Origin: Streptomyces seoulensis
GTDB taxonomy: Bacteria; Actinomycetota; Actinomycetes; Streptomycetales; Streptomycetaceae
NCBI RefSeq assembly: GCF_022846655.1
Contig: NZ_AP025667.1
Coordinates: 2,641,001 to 2,705,000 of the forward strand
Length of the DNA: 64,000 nt
Reading direction: 5' to 3'
Shown here: piece by piece, positions 8,836-18,274 of the stretch
Layout of the letters: each line of letters opens with the position of its first letter
Numbering within the stretch: the stretch's first letter is position 1
Position numbers and translations under genes: made by a program
The notes under the pieces: model-generated
The model's database searches: none
What the model was told of the DNA's origin: nothing
Seen by the model: only the letters and a program-made list of their open reading frames with translations

Positions 8836-9825
8836 ATGCCTCGACCCACCGGCCGCGTGCTGACACTCCTGGAGCTGCTCCAGTCGGGCGGCACCCGCAC
8901 CGTGGCCGAGCTCGCCGACCGGCTCGGCGTCGAAGGTCGCACCGTGCGGCGGTATGTGGACCATCTGATCGACCTGGACGTACCCGTGGAGTCGGTGCGC
9001 GGCCGCTACGGCGGGTACCGGCTGGCTCCCGGTTACCGCCTGCCTCCGCTCATGCTCAGCGACGACGAGGCGCTGGCCGTGCTGCTCGGCCTGGTCGCCG
9101 GCCGCAGGGCAGGGTTGACGACGACGGAACGCACGGCGAACGAGACGGCGTCGGCGAAGATCCGGCGGGTGCTGCCCAAGCACATCGCCCGTCGGCTCGA
9201 CGCACTCCTGGAAGCTCTCGCCTTCACCGATCAGCCCGGCGAGTCCGACACCCCGGACGCCGGGGTCCTGCTCACGATCGCCGATGCGGTGCGCCACCGC
9301 CGGCCGGTCTCGGTCCGCTACACCGACCGTGACGGACGGCGCAGCGAACGCACCCTGCACGCGTACGGGATCGTCGCCCACGGGGGCCGGTGGTACGTGA
9401 CGGGCCAGGACGCCCAGGTCGGCGAGGACCGAACCTTCCGGCTCGATCGCATCGCGGCCACGAGGGCCTTGCCCGGCTCGTTCGAAGCGCCGTCGGGGCC
9501 CGGCCCGGCACAGCGCGTGTTGTCAGGGTTCGCCACAGCCGAGTACCGGCATCAGGTCACCTTGCGGATCCACGGGACGGTTGAGCAGATCCGCGCGCAC
9601 CTTCCGGCCAGCGTCGCGTGCCTGGAGGAGTACGAGTCCGCGGCCGACGAGGACCGTGCGGCCGAACGCTGGCTGCGCGTCGAGCTAAGGGCGGAGCGGC
9701 TCGACTGGTTGCCCCCGGTACTCGCCTCACTCGACCGGCCGTTCGTCATCGAACGCCCCGACGAACTACGCGACCTCGTCACCGCCCTCGCCGACCGCCT
9801 CACGTCGTACGCCCGCCGAGCCTGA
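8836..9825 (+). CDS. YafY-type transcriptional regulator (HTH_11 + WYL)
   Basis: 329-residue regulator. The N-terminal winged helix (about 1-60: RVLTLLELLQSGGTRTVAELADRL...GRTVRRYVDHL) binds DNA. A WYL-type ligand domain follows (about 140-215: RPVSVRYTDRDG...GIVAHGGRWYVTGQD), then a WCX-like C-terminal extension (about 240-325). Proteins of this build sense small molecules or nucleic acid and often control a divergent glyoxalase-fold gene, which is the arrangement here. The ATG is 93 bp from the VOC start. Confidence 0.88.
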   Translation: MPRPTGRVLTLLELLQSGGTRTVAELADRLGVEGRTVRRYVDHLIDLDVPVESVRGRYGGYRLAPGYRLPPLMLSDDEALAVLLGLVAGRRAGLTTTERTANETASAKIRRVLPKHIARRLDALLEALAFTDQPGESDTPDAGVLLTIADAVRHRRPVSVRYTDRDGRRSERTLHAYGIVAHGGRWYVTGQDAQVGEDRTFRLDRIAATRALPGSFEAPSGPGPAQRVLSGFATAEYRHQVTLRIHGTVEQIRAHLPASVACLEEYESAADEDRAAERWLRVELRAERLDWLPPVLASLDRPFVIERPDELRDLVTALADRLTSYARRA

Positions 9826-9984
9826 CGGCGAGCGTCGTTTGTGGGTCCGTATCGAGCGCCATGGGCGGCAGACCAGTGGATTCCGTTCTCGCTCACACCA
9901 TCAATCGACCACAGAACAACTCAAAGAGTCACGAACCGCTCTCTTGCACGGCAGGTTGGTACGGTCGCCATCGCTCCGACCGGG

Positions 9985-10019
9985 TGAGAGCCCGGCCGCA
10001 GGGGGCGACCGGGCTCTCA
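9985..10019 (-). terminator. Terminator of the lipoprotein gene
   Basis: TGAGAGCCCGG pairs exactly with CCGGGCTCTCA after a 13-base loop, 12 bp past the lipoprotein stop codon. It may also serve the convergent WYL regulator. The rest of 9826-9984 holds no gene that I can support. Confidence 0.75.
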
Positions 10020-10030
10020 GGCCATCTGGA

Positions 10031-10450
10031 TCACACCTTGCAGAAGTCGAGGCCCTTCAGGGCTTCGTTGATCTGCTTGCCCTGTGCCTCGTTCGTGGTG
10101 ACGTCCTTGTAGCTGAAGCGCTGCGATGCGATCCACTCCAGCTTGTGTGCGCCACCGTTGATCGCTGCGCACTGGTTGCGGGCAGCGTCGACGGCCTTGT
10201 CCTCGTACTTCACGACGTCCGGGTTGGCGGCGGCCAAGGCCCGGAGGAGCTGAGCACGCTTGGCGCCGGTGGGCTTCGGCGGGATGCCGGCGGCCTTCTC
10301 CGCGGCGCTCCAACCCGGGCTGGGGGCAACTTTCGGCGTGACGGTGTGCTTGGCGTCTCCGGGGCCGTGACCGGTGTCGGTGCCGGAGCAGCCGGTGAGC
10401 GAGAGCGCGGTGGCCGCGAGGATGGCGGCGACGGTGGTGCGGTTGTTCAT
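10031..10450 (-). CDS. Small secreted lipoprotein
   Basis: 139-residue lipoprotein. The signal peptide ends in the lipobox LSLTGC, with Cys at about residue 22 as the lipidation site. The mature part is polar and helical (AAEKAAGIPPKPTGAKRAQLLRAL), with two further Cys. A TAGGGGGG ribosome site precedes the ATG at 10450. Function unknown; no recognised domain. Confidence 0.82.
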   Translation of the reverse strand: MNNRTTVAAILAATALSLTGCSGTDTGHGPGDAKHTVTPKVAPSPGWSAAEKAAGIPPKPTGAKRAQLLRALAAANPDVVKYEDKAVDAARNQCAAINGGAHKLEWIASQRFSYKDVTTNEAQGKQINEALKGLDFCKV

Positions 10451-10631
10451 GGTCCCCCCTAAGGCATGGCGCGGGGGATCATAATGCCTGACGTGAAGGT
10501 GATGTGATGAATCGTCACCTGCTCGGGTACCGGGCATGCCGAGTGTGAAGCAGGTGGGCGACGTGATTGCCCGAACGTCCGTCACGGTCGAGGGTCCCCA
10601 GTCCATCGGATCGCGGGATGGCGGGTAGCAG

Positions 10632-10941
10632 GTGACCGATACCCGCATCTACATCGAGCTGATGATTTCGACCGCCTGCTGTCGCGCACCCCGTATACCG
10701 ACGGCCTGGTCGGTGACGACCATGTCCTGCTGCGCCTGCACGGCGATCTCGAGACAGATCCCCTCCATTCCGTGGCCGCCGCAGGAATGGATGCCTACGC
10801 CTCCGGGCCGAAGACCGGCGACGACTCATTGAGCAAGTCGCCGACGGGCCTACGGAAGCACAGGACAAGCAGCCGTATTCGTGAGCCCGTAACTCGAGCC
10901 GGGCCACGCTCTCCGCTCCGCCTCAGCGTGGCAAGGACGTG
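10632..10941 (+). pseudogene. Possible frameshifted small gene
   Basis: A GTG at 10632 opens with VTDTRIYIEL. Shifting one base at about 10660 continues as a protein-like, acidic sequence (DDFDRLLSRTPYTDG, LVGDDHVLLRLHGDLETD) to a stop at 10941. The two halves join naturally only if one base is missing. I do not recognise the family. It lies in a 750-bp stretch (10451-11204) that otherwise holds no gene I can support. Confidence 0.35.
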
Positions 10942-11204
10942 AAAGGAACGGCGCTGCGGAGCCCCCCGCTGGCTATGGAAGAAACGGCTGCCCCTGGGCG
11001 CTCACCGAGGACCCGGCCGACGTCAGGACGGCGAAAACTTGGTATGCGGAGCCGACGGGACCAGGTAACGTCTTTCTCATGTTCTTCCAGACGCCGATTT
11101 ACGAGTGAGAGCGTGACGGGCCCCCGCTGACGTCCTTCGACGTCGCCGTGCCCGTCCCCCACCGATCAATCCGTAGATCAGTTCACAACACTCCGGGAGA
11201 ATCC

Positions 11205-11414
11205 GTGAGCAAGAACATCAACAACCCCGTGGGCATGGGCGGCGGCCAGCGCAAGAGGCTGTCGCGCGCCGAACGGCAGAACAACGGTCCGCACCGCAAC
11301 CTCGACCGCCAGGGTGCCGCCGACCAGAAGGCGGAGCTGGTGCGCAAGATGCGCGAGAAGGCAGGCACAGCCGAGGGCGCCGGGCAGACGGGCGACGACG
11401 CCGCACAGAGCTGA
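11205..11414 (+). CDS. DUF6243 family small protein
   Basis: 69-residue, highly charged protein of the kind annotated DUF6243 in Streptomyces. It starts MSKNINNPVGMGGGQRKRLS (GTG start at 11205 after CGGGAGAA) and continues with a Lys/Arg/Glu-rich helix. Predicted cytoplasmic and basic; no known function. It is followed by a strong terminator, so it forms its own transcription unit. Confidence 0.85.
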   Translation: MSKNINNPVGMGGGQRKRLSRAERQNNGPHRNLDRQGAADQKAELVRKMREKAGTAEGAGQTGDDAAQS

Positions 11415-11447
11415 GGCGCCGCCACCGCAGGACGGCACCGCATGAGG

Positions 11448-11482
11448 CAGGGCCCGGACCACGACCCGTGGTCCGGGCCCTG
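11448..11482 (+). terminator. Strong hairpin terminator after the DUF6243 gene
   Basis: A 16-bp perfect stem (CAGGGCCCGGACCACG and its complement) surrounds a three-base loop, 34 bp after the stop codon. Confidence 0.88.
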
Positions 11483-11667
11483 CTGCTGTACCGGGCGCGG
11501 CCTGCCCCGCTCAGCTCTCGGCCCAGCACCCGCGTCGCTGCCGACCTCACCGGGGGAGCCGCGGATTCAGCAGCAACCCTGATCGTGACTCTCATGCCGC
11601 CGCTGGACGCGGAACCGGGGAGGGCGGTGGTTGCCCGGTCAGTAGGGGCGGGAGGCGGGACGTTCGA

Positions 11668-13122
11668 TCAGCGGGACGTGCGGTCAGCGGGGGAGGTGGG
11701 ACGTTCGGGCGGTGCCTTCGCCCCGCCCGGGACGCATGCCCAAGCGATGGCCGCCGCGGTCAGATAGGCGAGGGCTCCGGCAGCCATGCTGGTGCGAAGT
11801 CCGGTGCCGTAGTCGGCGCCGGTGGCCAGCAGGCTGCCGCCGAGGGCCACGCCGGTCGCGCTGCCGATCTGGCGGGCGGTGTTGAACAGTGCGGAGGCGG
11901 CCCCCGCGTACTCCTGGGGCGCGGCACCCATCACCGTGGCGGTCGAGCCGGTGAGCGCGAAGGACGTACCGAACCCGACGGCCATCATCGGGGCCACCAG
12001 CAGGGCGTAGGCCGGATCGGTACCCGCCGCGGCCCAGCCGGCCAGCCCCAGCGCGCCGAGGAGCATGCCGGAGACCACCAGTGGACGGTGACCGGTGCGA
12101 CGGGCGAGCCGTCCGGACAAGATGGAGGCGAACATCGTCATCGCCACGGCCGGGAACAGCGCCAGTCCGGTCCTGAGGGCGCCGAAGCCGCGCTGGTGCT
12201 GGAAGTCCAGGCTGGCGGTGAACACCATGCCGTAGAAGCCGAAGTTGAACAGCAGGCCGACGACGGCCCCGCCGACCATCGTGCGGGAGCCGAGCAGGCG
12301 CGGCGGAAGGCCGGGCGAACGGGCGACCCGCTCGCGCCACACGAACGCCGCGACGGCGGGCACGACCAGGCCCAGCCCGGCGAGCACGAGGGGGTCGGAC
12401 CAGCCGCGTCGGCCGGCCTCGTTCAGCGCGCCGGTCAGCAGGGCCACCGCCGCCACGACGGCACACTGCGCCGGCCAGTCCAGGGACCGGCCGGCGTGAC
12501 GCGGTGAGGGCGCCACGTGCCGCCACGTCAGAAACAGGCAGGCCGCGCCGACGGGCAGATTGATCAGGAAGACCCAGCGCCAGCCCACGGTGGACACGAG
12601 CAGTCCGCCCAGCAGCGGCCCGGCGGAGGCCGCGACACCCGCCATCGACCCCCACAGCCCGAAAGCCCGCGAACGTGCGGCGGGCAGCGGGTACGCCTCC
12701 TGGAGCAGGGCGAGCGAGCCGGGGACGATCAGCGCCGCACCGAGCCCTTCCACCAGCCGGGCCACGACGAGGAAGGCGGCATTCGGCGCGAACGCGCAGG
12801 CGGCCGAGGCCACCGTGAACACCGCGACGCCCGCCCGGAAGACGCGCCGGTTGCCCAGGCGGTCGCCCAGCGCGCCGCCGGTCATCAGGAATCCGGCGAA
12901 GACCAGGGTGTACCCGTCCGTGATCCACTGGATGCCGGTGAGCGACGCCGGCAGTTCCCGGCCCACCACGGGCACGGCGACGTTGATGACCGTGACGTCC
13001 AGGATGACCATGAAGTATCCCGTGCACACGGCCAGCAGCGGCGCCACGGACCGCTCCGCGGCCGGCGGGGCAGCTCCAGGGGCCCCGGACGCACCGCCAC
13101 CGGTCGACTCCGCGAAGGGCAC
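11668..13122 (-). CDS. MFS exporter, DHA2 (14-TM) type
   Basis: 484-residue drug:H+ antiporter of the 14-helix DHA2 class. It shows the motif LDVTVINVAVP in TM1, WITDGYTLVFAGFLMTGGALGDRLGNRR (motifs D1/A), and GPLLGGLLVSTVGWRWVFLINLPVG, the antiporter motif C region. The GTG start at 13122 follows GGAGCC. No neighbouring TetR/MarR regulator was seen within 1.5 kb. Substrate unknown. Confidence 0.9.
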   Translation of the reverse strand: MPFAESTGGGASGAPGAAPPAAERSVAPLLAVCTGYFMVILDVTVINVAVPVVGRELPASLTGIQWITDGYTLVFAGFLMTGGALGDRLGNRRVFRAGVAVFTVASAACAFAPNAAFLVVARLVEGLGAALIVPGSLALLQEAYPLPAARSRAFGLWGSMAGVAASAGPLLGGLLVSTVGWRWVFLINLPVGAACLFLTWRHVAPSPRHAGRSLDWPAQCAVVAAVALLTGALNEAGRRGWSDPLVLAGLGLVVPAVAAFVWRERVARSPGLPPRLLGSRTMVGGAVVGLLFNFGFYGMVFTASLDFQHQRGFGALRTGLALFPAVAMTMFASILSGRLARRTGHRPLVVSGMLLGALGLAGWAAAGTDPAYALLVAPMMAVGFGTSFALTGSTATVMGAAPQEYAGAASALFNTARQIGSATGVALGGSLLATGADYGTGLRTSMAAGALAYLTAAAIAWACVPGGAKAPPERPTSPADRTSR

Positions 13123-13242
13123 GACACCGGCTCCGTTCTGTCCTCGGGAACCCGGGCGGCCATCATGCCAAGGGATCGCGGGCGCCAGGCCAGGACGCGC
13201 CCGACCTCCCGGTCTGCGGCACGTTGCTCATGAGCCCCTGTG

Positions 13243-13278
13243 GGCCACAAAGAGGCTTTGGCCAGGCACTTTGTGGCC
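13243..13278 (-). terminator. Terminator of the uvrB-like gene
   Basis: GGCCACAAAG and CTTTGTGGCC form a 10-bp perfect stem with a 16-base loop, 62 bp past the uvrB-like stop codon. It separates that gene from the MFS gene on the same strand. Confidence 0.7.
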
Positions 13279-13340
13279 TGGTGTGCAGTTCTGGGGGCGC
13301 ACTCATCTCACGGCGAGGCGGGTGCGCACCCCCCGTGTGT

Positions 13341-15263
13341 TCACGCCGCCATCCTCCGGTTGTACGACGTGCCGGTCGTCGGCTGCTGGGACTCGGGGTA
13401 CTGGGCGGAGACCGTGTGCCGGATCTTCTTGCGGAGGGCGGTCGGGCTTATGCCGTGGGTCTCGTTGTGGGCCGCCTGGAGGGCGCGGCGGCGGTTGGTC
13501 TCGTCGATGGCGCGGGCCATCGAGGGGGTCAGCCGGTTCGCGTACATGTGCACCTCGCCGCTGACGTTGCGCGCCGCGCGGCCGATCATCTGGATCAGTG
13601 CCGTGTCGTTGCGGAAGATCCCGTCCTGGTCGGCGTCGAGGATCGCGACCAGCGATACCTCCGGCAGGTCGAGTCCCTCGCGCAGGAGGTTGATGCCGAC
13701 GAGCACGTCGTACTCGCCCCGGCGCAGGTCGGCCAGGAGTTCGACGCGGCGCAGGGTGGTCACGCCGGAGTGCAGGTAGCGGACGCGGACTCCTTCTGCG
13801 TCGAGGTAGTCGGTCAGCTCCTCCGACATCCGCTTGGTCAGCGTCGTCACCAAGGTCCGCTCGCCCCGGGCGGACCGCAAGCGGATCTCCGCGAGCAGGT
13901 CGTCCATCTGGCCGGCGGTCGGCTTGACCGTCACCTCCGGATCGAGCAGCCCGGTCGGCCGGATGATCTGCTCGACGACCGCGCCCCGCGCGGCGGTCAG
14001 CTCGAACCGGCCCGGCGTCGCGGACAGGTAGACCCGCTGCGGGCAGCGCGCGGCGAACTCCGACCACGTCAGAGGACGGTTGTCCAGCGCGGATGGCAGC
14101 CGGAAGCCGTGCTCGACCAGGGTGTTCTTGCGCGCGGCGTCGCCGTGGCTCATACCGGAGAGCTGCGGGACCGTGACGTGCGACTCGTCGATCACGACGA
14201 GCAGGTCCTCGGGGAAGTAGTCCAGCAGCGTGGACGGCGGTGCGCCGGGGGCGCGGCCGTCCAGGTGCCGGGAGTAGTTCTCCATCCCGGAGGCGACCTG
14301 GGTGTGCCGGATCAGCTCGATGTCGTACTCCGTCCGCGTCTGCAGACGGTCGGCCTCGAGCAGCTTGCCGGCCCGGCTCAGCTCCGCGACGCGCTCCGCC
14401 AGCTCGGCCTTGATGGAGTCGGCCGCCGTGCGCATCCGCTCGGGGCCCGCGAAGTAGTGGGTGGCGGGGAAGACGCGGGTGCGGTCGATGACCTCGCGCA
14501 CCTCGCCGGTCTCCGGGTCGGCGACGGTCAGCCGTTCGACCGTGTCGCCGAACATCTCCACCCTGAGCATCGTGTTCTCGTACGCGGGGTGGATGTCGAT
14601 GGTGTCGCCGCGCACGCGGAACCGGCCCGCGGCCGGCTCGCCGTCGGTGCGGGTGTACTGGATGTCGACCAGCGCCGCGAGCAGCTCCTCCCGGTCTACG
14701 GTGTCGCCCACCGACAACTGGAACGAGCGGTCGAGGTAGGACTGGGGCGTGCCGAGGCCGTAGATGCACGACACGGACGCCACGACGATCACGTCACGGC
14801 GGCTGAGCAGCGACCAGGTCGCCGAGTGCCGCAGTCGGTCGACCTCCTTGTTGGAGACCGACTCCTTCGCGAAGTAGGTGTCCGTGCTCGGGGCGTACGA
14901 CTCGGGGCGGTAGTGGTCGTAGAAGGAGACGAAGTACTCGACCGCGTTGTGCGGGAACAGCTCGCGCAGCTCGTTGGCGAGCTGGCCGGCGAGGGTCTTG
15001 TTCGGGGCGAGTACGAGGGTGGGGCGCTGGAGCTTCTCGATCAGCCAGGCGGTCGTCGCGGACTTGCCGGTGCCCGTGGCACCCAGCAGGACCACGTCGC
15101 TCTCCCCGGCACGGACGTGCTTCTCGAGCCCGGCGATCGCCTGCGGCTGGTCTCCGGACGGAGTGTGGGGGGAGACCACCTGGAACGGCCGACCGGCGCG
15201 TATGACCTGGTCGGCGGTGTGCTCGGCGAGGGTGATGCGCCGGTTCTCGGACGGGAATGCCAT
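13341..15263 (-). CDS. UvrB-like excision-repair helicase lacking the UVR motif
   Basis: 640-residue UvrB paralogue. Seen: Walker A GATGTGKS (about 61-68), the beta-hairpin segment [45 protein letters not shown] (motif II), SATPGRFEL, the helicase motif [22 protein letters not shown], and QMIGRAARN (motif VI). It ends soon after [21 protein letters not shown], where a standard UvrB (about 670-710 residues) would continue into a C-terminal UVR motif that binds UvrC. The ATG at 15263 is chosen because AGGAGCG precedes it; an upstream codon at 15314 has no such site. The missing domain suggests an accessory repair role. The gene abuts the left end of the island but belongs to the flank. Confidence 0.9.
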   Translation of the reverse strand: MAFPSENRRITLAEHTADQVIRAGRPFQVVSPHTPSGDQPQAIAGLEKHVRAGESDVVLLGATGTGKSATTAWLIEKLQRPTLVLAPNKTLAGQLANELRELFPHNAVEYFVSFYDHYRPESYAPSTDTYFAKESVSNKEVDRLRHSATWSLLSRRDVIVVASVSCIYGLGTPQSYLDRSFQLSVGDTVDREELLAALVDIQYTRTDGEPAAGRFRVRGDTIDIHPAYENTMLRVEMFGDTVERLTVADPETGEVREVIDRTRVFPATHYFAGPERMRTAADSIKAELAERVAELSRAGKLLEADRLQTRTEYDIELIRHTQVASGMENYSRHLDGRAPGAPPSTLLDYFPEDLLVVIDESHVTVPQLSGMSHGDAARKNTLVEHGFRLPSALDNRPLTWSEFAARCPQRVYLSATPGRFELTAARGAVVEQIIRPTGLLDPEVTVKPTAGQMDDLLAEIRLRSARGERTLVTTLTKRMSEELTDYLDAEGVRVRYLHSGVTTLRRVELLADLRRGEYDVLVGINLLREGLDLPEVSLVAILDADQDGIFRNDTALIQMIGRAARNVSGEVHMYANRLTPSMARAIDETNRRRALQAAHNETHGISPTALRKKIRHTVSAQYPESQQPTTGTSYNRRMAA

Positions 15264-15328
15264 GGGTTCGCTCCTGTAACTCGATGTAACCGCACAGAAG
15301 CGGACAAAAGCCATTTAGGCTCCGTCCA

Positions 15329-15356
15329 GTTTGCGTGTAGCGTCCAATATTGTCAA
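15329..15356 (-). promoter_or_regulatory. Candidate promoter of the uvrB-like gene
   Basis: On the minus strand TTGACA (15351-15356) is followed after 17 bases by CAAACT, placed 66 bp upstream of the start codon. The -35 is perfect and the -10 is poor. No SOS-type palindrome was recognised nearby. Confidence 0.35.
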
Positions 15357-15690
15357 TGTCTAACTAGGTTTGCGGTCGAGTTGTGTGGTATGGCACTCGC
15401 GGGACCGTGCGGGGCGGGTAGCGGCACGGCCAGCCGGTCCAGCCGTTGCCCGGTGTCCCCCGTCGGCAGATGTCCCGCGCGGGTCAGGGTGGCGCGGCCG
15501 TACAGGGAGGCCCAGAACGTCTCGGACGGGTCTGCCGAACTCCGGGCAGGGAATGCGCGATGCGCGCTGGCGGATGCGTTGGCGACCATTGAGTGGTCTT
15601 CGCTGGCCCGGAATGCCCCGGAACTGCTGGTCCGGGCTGGGGTACGAGTGGGGGATATTGGGAGTAAGGACGTTTTTCGACTAGCGGCAA

Positions 15691-15735
15691 AGAGGGGCGC
15701 CTGCCGGGCATCTGCCCTGGTCAGGCGCCCCTTCT
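15691..15735 (-). terminator. Original terminator of the aldehyde dehydrogenase gene
   Basis: AGGGGCGCCTG and CAGGCGCCCCT form an 11-bp perfect stem just past the orphan aldehyde dehydrogenase tail (stop at 15742). It is read as the chromosomal gene's former terminator, left behind when the island separated it from the gene body. The stretch 15361-15690 holds no gene I can support. Confidence 0.8.
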
Positions 15736-15741
15736 CTGTGT

Positions 15742-15800
15742 TTAGAAGAAGCCCAGCTTCTTCGGTGAGTACGACACCAGGAGGTTCTTGGTCTGCTGGT
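15742..15800 (-). pseudogene. Orphan 3' end of aldehyde dehydrogenase (attL side)
   Basis: The last 19 codons of an aldehyde dehydrogenase gene, ending ...[18 protein letters not shown] and stop. The intact gene at 44402-45925 ends [18 protein letters not shown]. At the DNA level 47 of 59 positions match, most differences being silent. Upstream of the QQTK codons homology stops abruptly. This is the original gene end, displaced by integration of the island. Confidence 0.88.
15784..15800. repeat. attL core repeat
   Basis: 17 bp GTTCTTGGTCTGCTGGT, identical to 44444-44460. It marks the point where homology between the two gene tails ends, as expected of a site-specific recombination core. Confidence 0.8.
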
Positions 15801-15921
15801 GGTACATCAGCTCCAGGTCTCTGAACTGCGGAAACGAGGCGTGGGGGTGTTGTGTCTGGGCTGTTGGCCCGCGCATGGTCCGGATCTTGGTCTCAGTGAG
15901 TTGGTACTCCAGCGGGATGAG

Positions 15922-16071
15922 TGGCGGCTGCCGTTGTCGGCGGGGAGGGCGCGAAACGCCCAGGCCCCCCAGCGGGCTTCGCGGAACGCCCCGCGTCGGC
16001 GGGGGAAGACCTGGTTGTAGGCCGCCTGAGCGGCCATCGGCGCGGAACACCCCCGCGTCGGCGGGCCTTCG
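15922..16071 (-). CRISPR. Relic of a type I-E CRISPR mini-array
   Basis: Three 29-base units at about 15922-15950, 15982-16010 and 16043-16071, separated by 31 and 32 bases. Units 2 and 3 share CGGAACnCCCC and GCGTCGGCGGG; unit 1 keeps only GTCGGCGGGGAGGGC well. The sequence fits the actinobacterial type I-E repeat (29-nt repeat, 32-nt spacer), read on the minus strand as GTCTTCCCC...GGGGTGTTCCG. Unit 3 loses its last seven bases and unit 1 its first half. No cas gene is present in the window. The spacer between units 2 and 3 is 16011-16042. Confidence 0.6.
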
Positions 16072-16868
16072 AAGATGATCTTGCACGGTTGTTGCACAAG
16101 CCGATCGGTGTAGGCGTTGCACGGCCCGCAGCCCTCGTGTCGGCGCGTTGGGCCGCGATACGGATCCGACTCGCCGAGGCCACCACTGGAAAGGGCGTGA
16201 TCCCTCTGAGGTGAACGAGCCCTCAGGGCGGCGGGGAGATGTCTGGCCGCCACTGGCGGGCATCGAGTCGGCCATGAGCGCGATGGGCATGTCGCCGCCA
16301 CTGGGGATTGCAGATGGCCGTTGACGCGGGAGGGGTGTGACCTCAAGCGCGCTTGTAACTACTGAAGGTTTCCAGAGCTGCTTACGCCCTCTGTATCCGC
16401 ATGCACTGGTCTAGAAAGCCGAGCTGCCCAAGAAAGATCATCGAGGTTTGTGGGCAGTCCTGCGGAACCTACGGCGTCCCACGGGTCCATGCTGTCCTGC
16501 AGCGACGGAGTGAGCAGTGCGGACGGCGCCGCATTGCCCGACTGACGTGAGGCGCCGCGCTGCAGGGCCCCTACCGCAGACGGAACGGCTGACCACGGTT
16601 CCCGACCCGGGGCTCCGTCCCGCCCGAGCTTGTCGTTCGCGCCTCCGCTCCCGCCCCGGACGCTCTCGACGCCCGCTGGCGGAAGAGAAGGAATTGCTCA
16701 TAACTGGTACGGCAAGGAGGACGAGGGTGACGGACTGGCCCGACTCGCGACACTGGCGGGCACCGAGCCGCGGGCGCTCAAGCGTGTCGTGCGGCACCTG
16801 GCGGAGGTCGGGTCGCATGTCCAGCGTGATCTTCCATCCGTCAACTTCGTACACACTCCGTCCGGCAC
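16072..16868. other. Island left arm without a supported gene
   Basis: About 800 bp between the CRISPR relic and the IS256 fragment. A short protein-like stretch on the plus strand at about 16735-16830 (LARLATLAGTEPRALKRVVRHL) may be a leftover of a DNA-binding protein, but it has no start and no continuation. I see no other supportable feature. Confidence 0.5.
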
Positions 16869-17585
16869 CACCTGCGCATATGCCTGGAGGAGGCCAAGGC
16901 CGCCGTCCTGGTGGTGATGGGTGTGCGCGTGGACGGCACCAAGGAACTGATCGCCATGGCCGACGGCTACCGGGAATCCGCGGAGTCCTGGGCGAGCCTG
17001 CTGCGGGATGCCGCCCGGCGGGGCATGCGTGCTCCCGTCCTCGCCGTCGGCGACGGCGCCCTCGGCTTCTGGAAGGCGCTTCACGAGGTCTTTCCCGAAT
17101 CCCGCCACCAAAGGTGTTGGGTTCACAAGACGGCCAACGTGCTCGACAGCCTGCCCAAGTCCGCCCAGCCCGCGGTGAAGAAGGCCATCCAGGACATCTA
17201 CAACGCCGAGGACAAGGAGTACGCGGCCAGGGCGGTCAAGGCGTTCGAGAAGCAGTACAAGGCGAAGTTCCCCAAGGCCGTCAAGAAGATCACGGATGAC
17301 GAGGCCGAGCTGCTGGCCTTCTACGACTTCCCCGCTGAGCACTGGATCCATCTACGGACCACGAACCCGATCGAGTCGACCTTTGCCACCGTGCGGCTGC
17401 GGACGAAGGTCACCAAGGGTGCCGGCTCCCGCGCGGCCGCCCTAACGATGGTGTTCAAGCTCGTCGAGTCCGCCCATGCACGATGGCGGGCCGTCAACGC
17501 ACCCCACCTCGTCGCCCTGGTGAGGGCCGGCGCCCGCTTCGAACGCGGCCAGCTCCTCGAACGCCCCGAGACACTCGCGGCATAA
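16869..17585 (+). pseudogene. IS256-family transposase, 5'-truncated
   Basis: C-terminal part of a Mutator/IS256 transposase. Homology begins abruptly at HLRICLEEAKAAVLVVMG without a start codon and runs to a normal stop at 17585. It retains VLAVGDGALGFWKALHEVFP (second catalytic Asp), RHQRCWVHKTANVLDSLPKS (family signature) and RTTNPIESTFATVRLRT (catalytic Glu). The N-terminal half with the first catalytic Asp is missing, so it is inactive. No terminal inverted repeat was found. Confidence 0.9.
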
Positions 17586-17597
17586 GGTCAGGCCACC

Positions 17598-17921
17598 ATG
17601 ACCGACTACGACACCTACGGCACCAGCACACACACCGCGAGTGAACTGGTCCGCCTCGTCACCGGCCACCTCAATGTGGTCTTCACCGAGCGCGAAAGTG
17701 ACTACCGGGGCGTCTACCACCTCGCCCAGGGCACTTACGGACGCATCGAGATCCAGCCGAATGCCATCCCTGGCGATGACGGCCAGGACGACCTCTACAC
17801 CCCGGAACACCCGGCGGTCCTGGTCCTGTTGCTCACCAATACCCCGGCCCCAGAGCGCACCCTGCACACCCGCCTGAGCACCATCCAAGGTCTCGTGCAC
17901 CTGAGCCGCGAATCATGGTGA
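17598..17921 (+). CDS. Hypothetical protein (107 aa)
   Basis: Small soluble acidic protein starting MTDYDTYGTSTHTASELVRL, with alternating strand/helix patterns (GRIEIQPNAIPGDDGQDDLY, AVLVLLLTNTPAPERTLHTR). AAGGTCAGG precedes the ATG. It begins 12 bp after the transposase fragment. I do not recognise the family. Composition and lack of frameshift suggest a real gene; it resembles the small partner proteins found next to secreted-toxin loci, but that is only an impression. Confidence 0.6.
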   Translation: MTDYDTYGTSTHTASELVRLVTGHLNVVFTERESDYRGVYHLAQGTYGRIEIQPNAIPGDDGQDDLYTPEHPAVLVLLLTNTPAPERTLHTRLSTIQGLVHLSRESW

Positions 17922-17968
17922 GCCGCTGCTGACCCACAACTCTTGACAATTACTCCCCGGATACCTTG

Positions 17969-18274
17969 GTGGAGGACTGGCAGGCAGTGCTTGATCTCGT
18001 TCGGTCGCAGGGGTGGTCGTGCGAGTACTCCGAGGACGGTGTTGCAGTCCGGCTGCCGAGAGCTGCGGACATGCTGGCCCGCGGTGAGGATGCCGGCGCG
18101 TTGCTGAGGGTCTGGCCGGTCCCTGGATTCCTAGTGATCTTTCGGGCGTATGAGGCTGGATCGGTGGACTTCGACGTTGATCTGCGGGAGTTGCAGGGGC
18201 AGGACGGCGTGGATGTGCTGTGCCGTCTGCTGCGGGCAATCGGGCGTCGGCTCGGCAGGCCGGTGTTGTGCTGA
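17969..18274 (+). CDS. Hypothetical protein (about 100 aa), possibly truncated
   Basis: Reads VEDWQAVLDLVRSQGWSCEYSEDG and later VRLPRAADMLARGEDAGALLRV, a balanced globular composition. The GTG at 17969 has no good ribosome site and a TTG three bases earlier is equally possible, so the real N-terminus may have been lost. It lies 47 bp after the preceding small gene. Not recognised. Confidence 0.5.
   Translation: MEDWQAVLDLVRSQGWSCEYSEDGVAVRLPRAADMLARGEDAGALLRVWPVPGFLVIFRAYEAGSVDFDVDLRELQGQDGVDVLCRLLRAIGRRLGRPVLC

Noticed and set aside
13224..15824. 866-codon open frame opposite the uvrB-like gene
   Set aside because: Antisense shadow with no domain; the minus-strand frame is an unambiguous UvrB.
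15742..16290. A 182-codon gene ending in the aldehyde dehydrogenase tail
   Set aside because: Only the last 19 codons are meaningful; upstream codons cross the CRISPR-like units and are out-of-frame noise.
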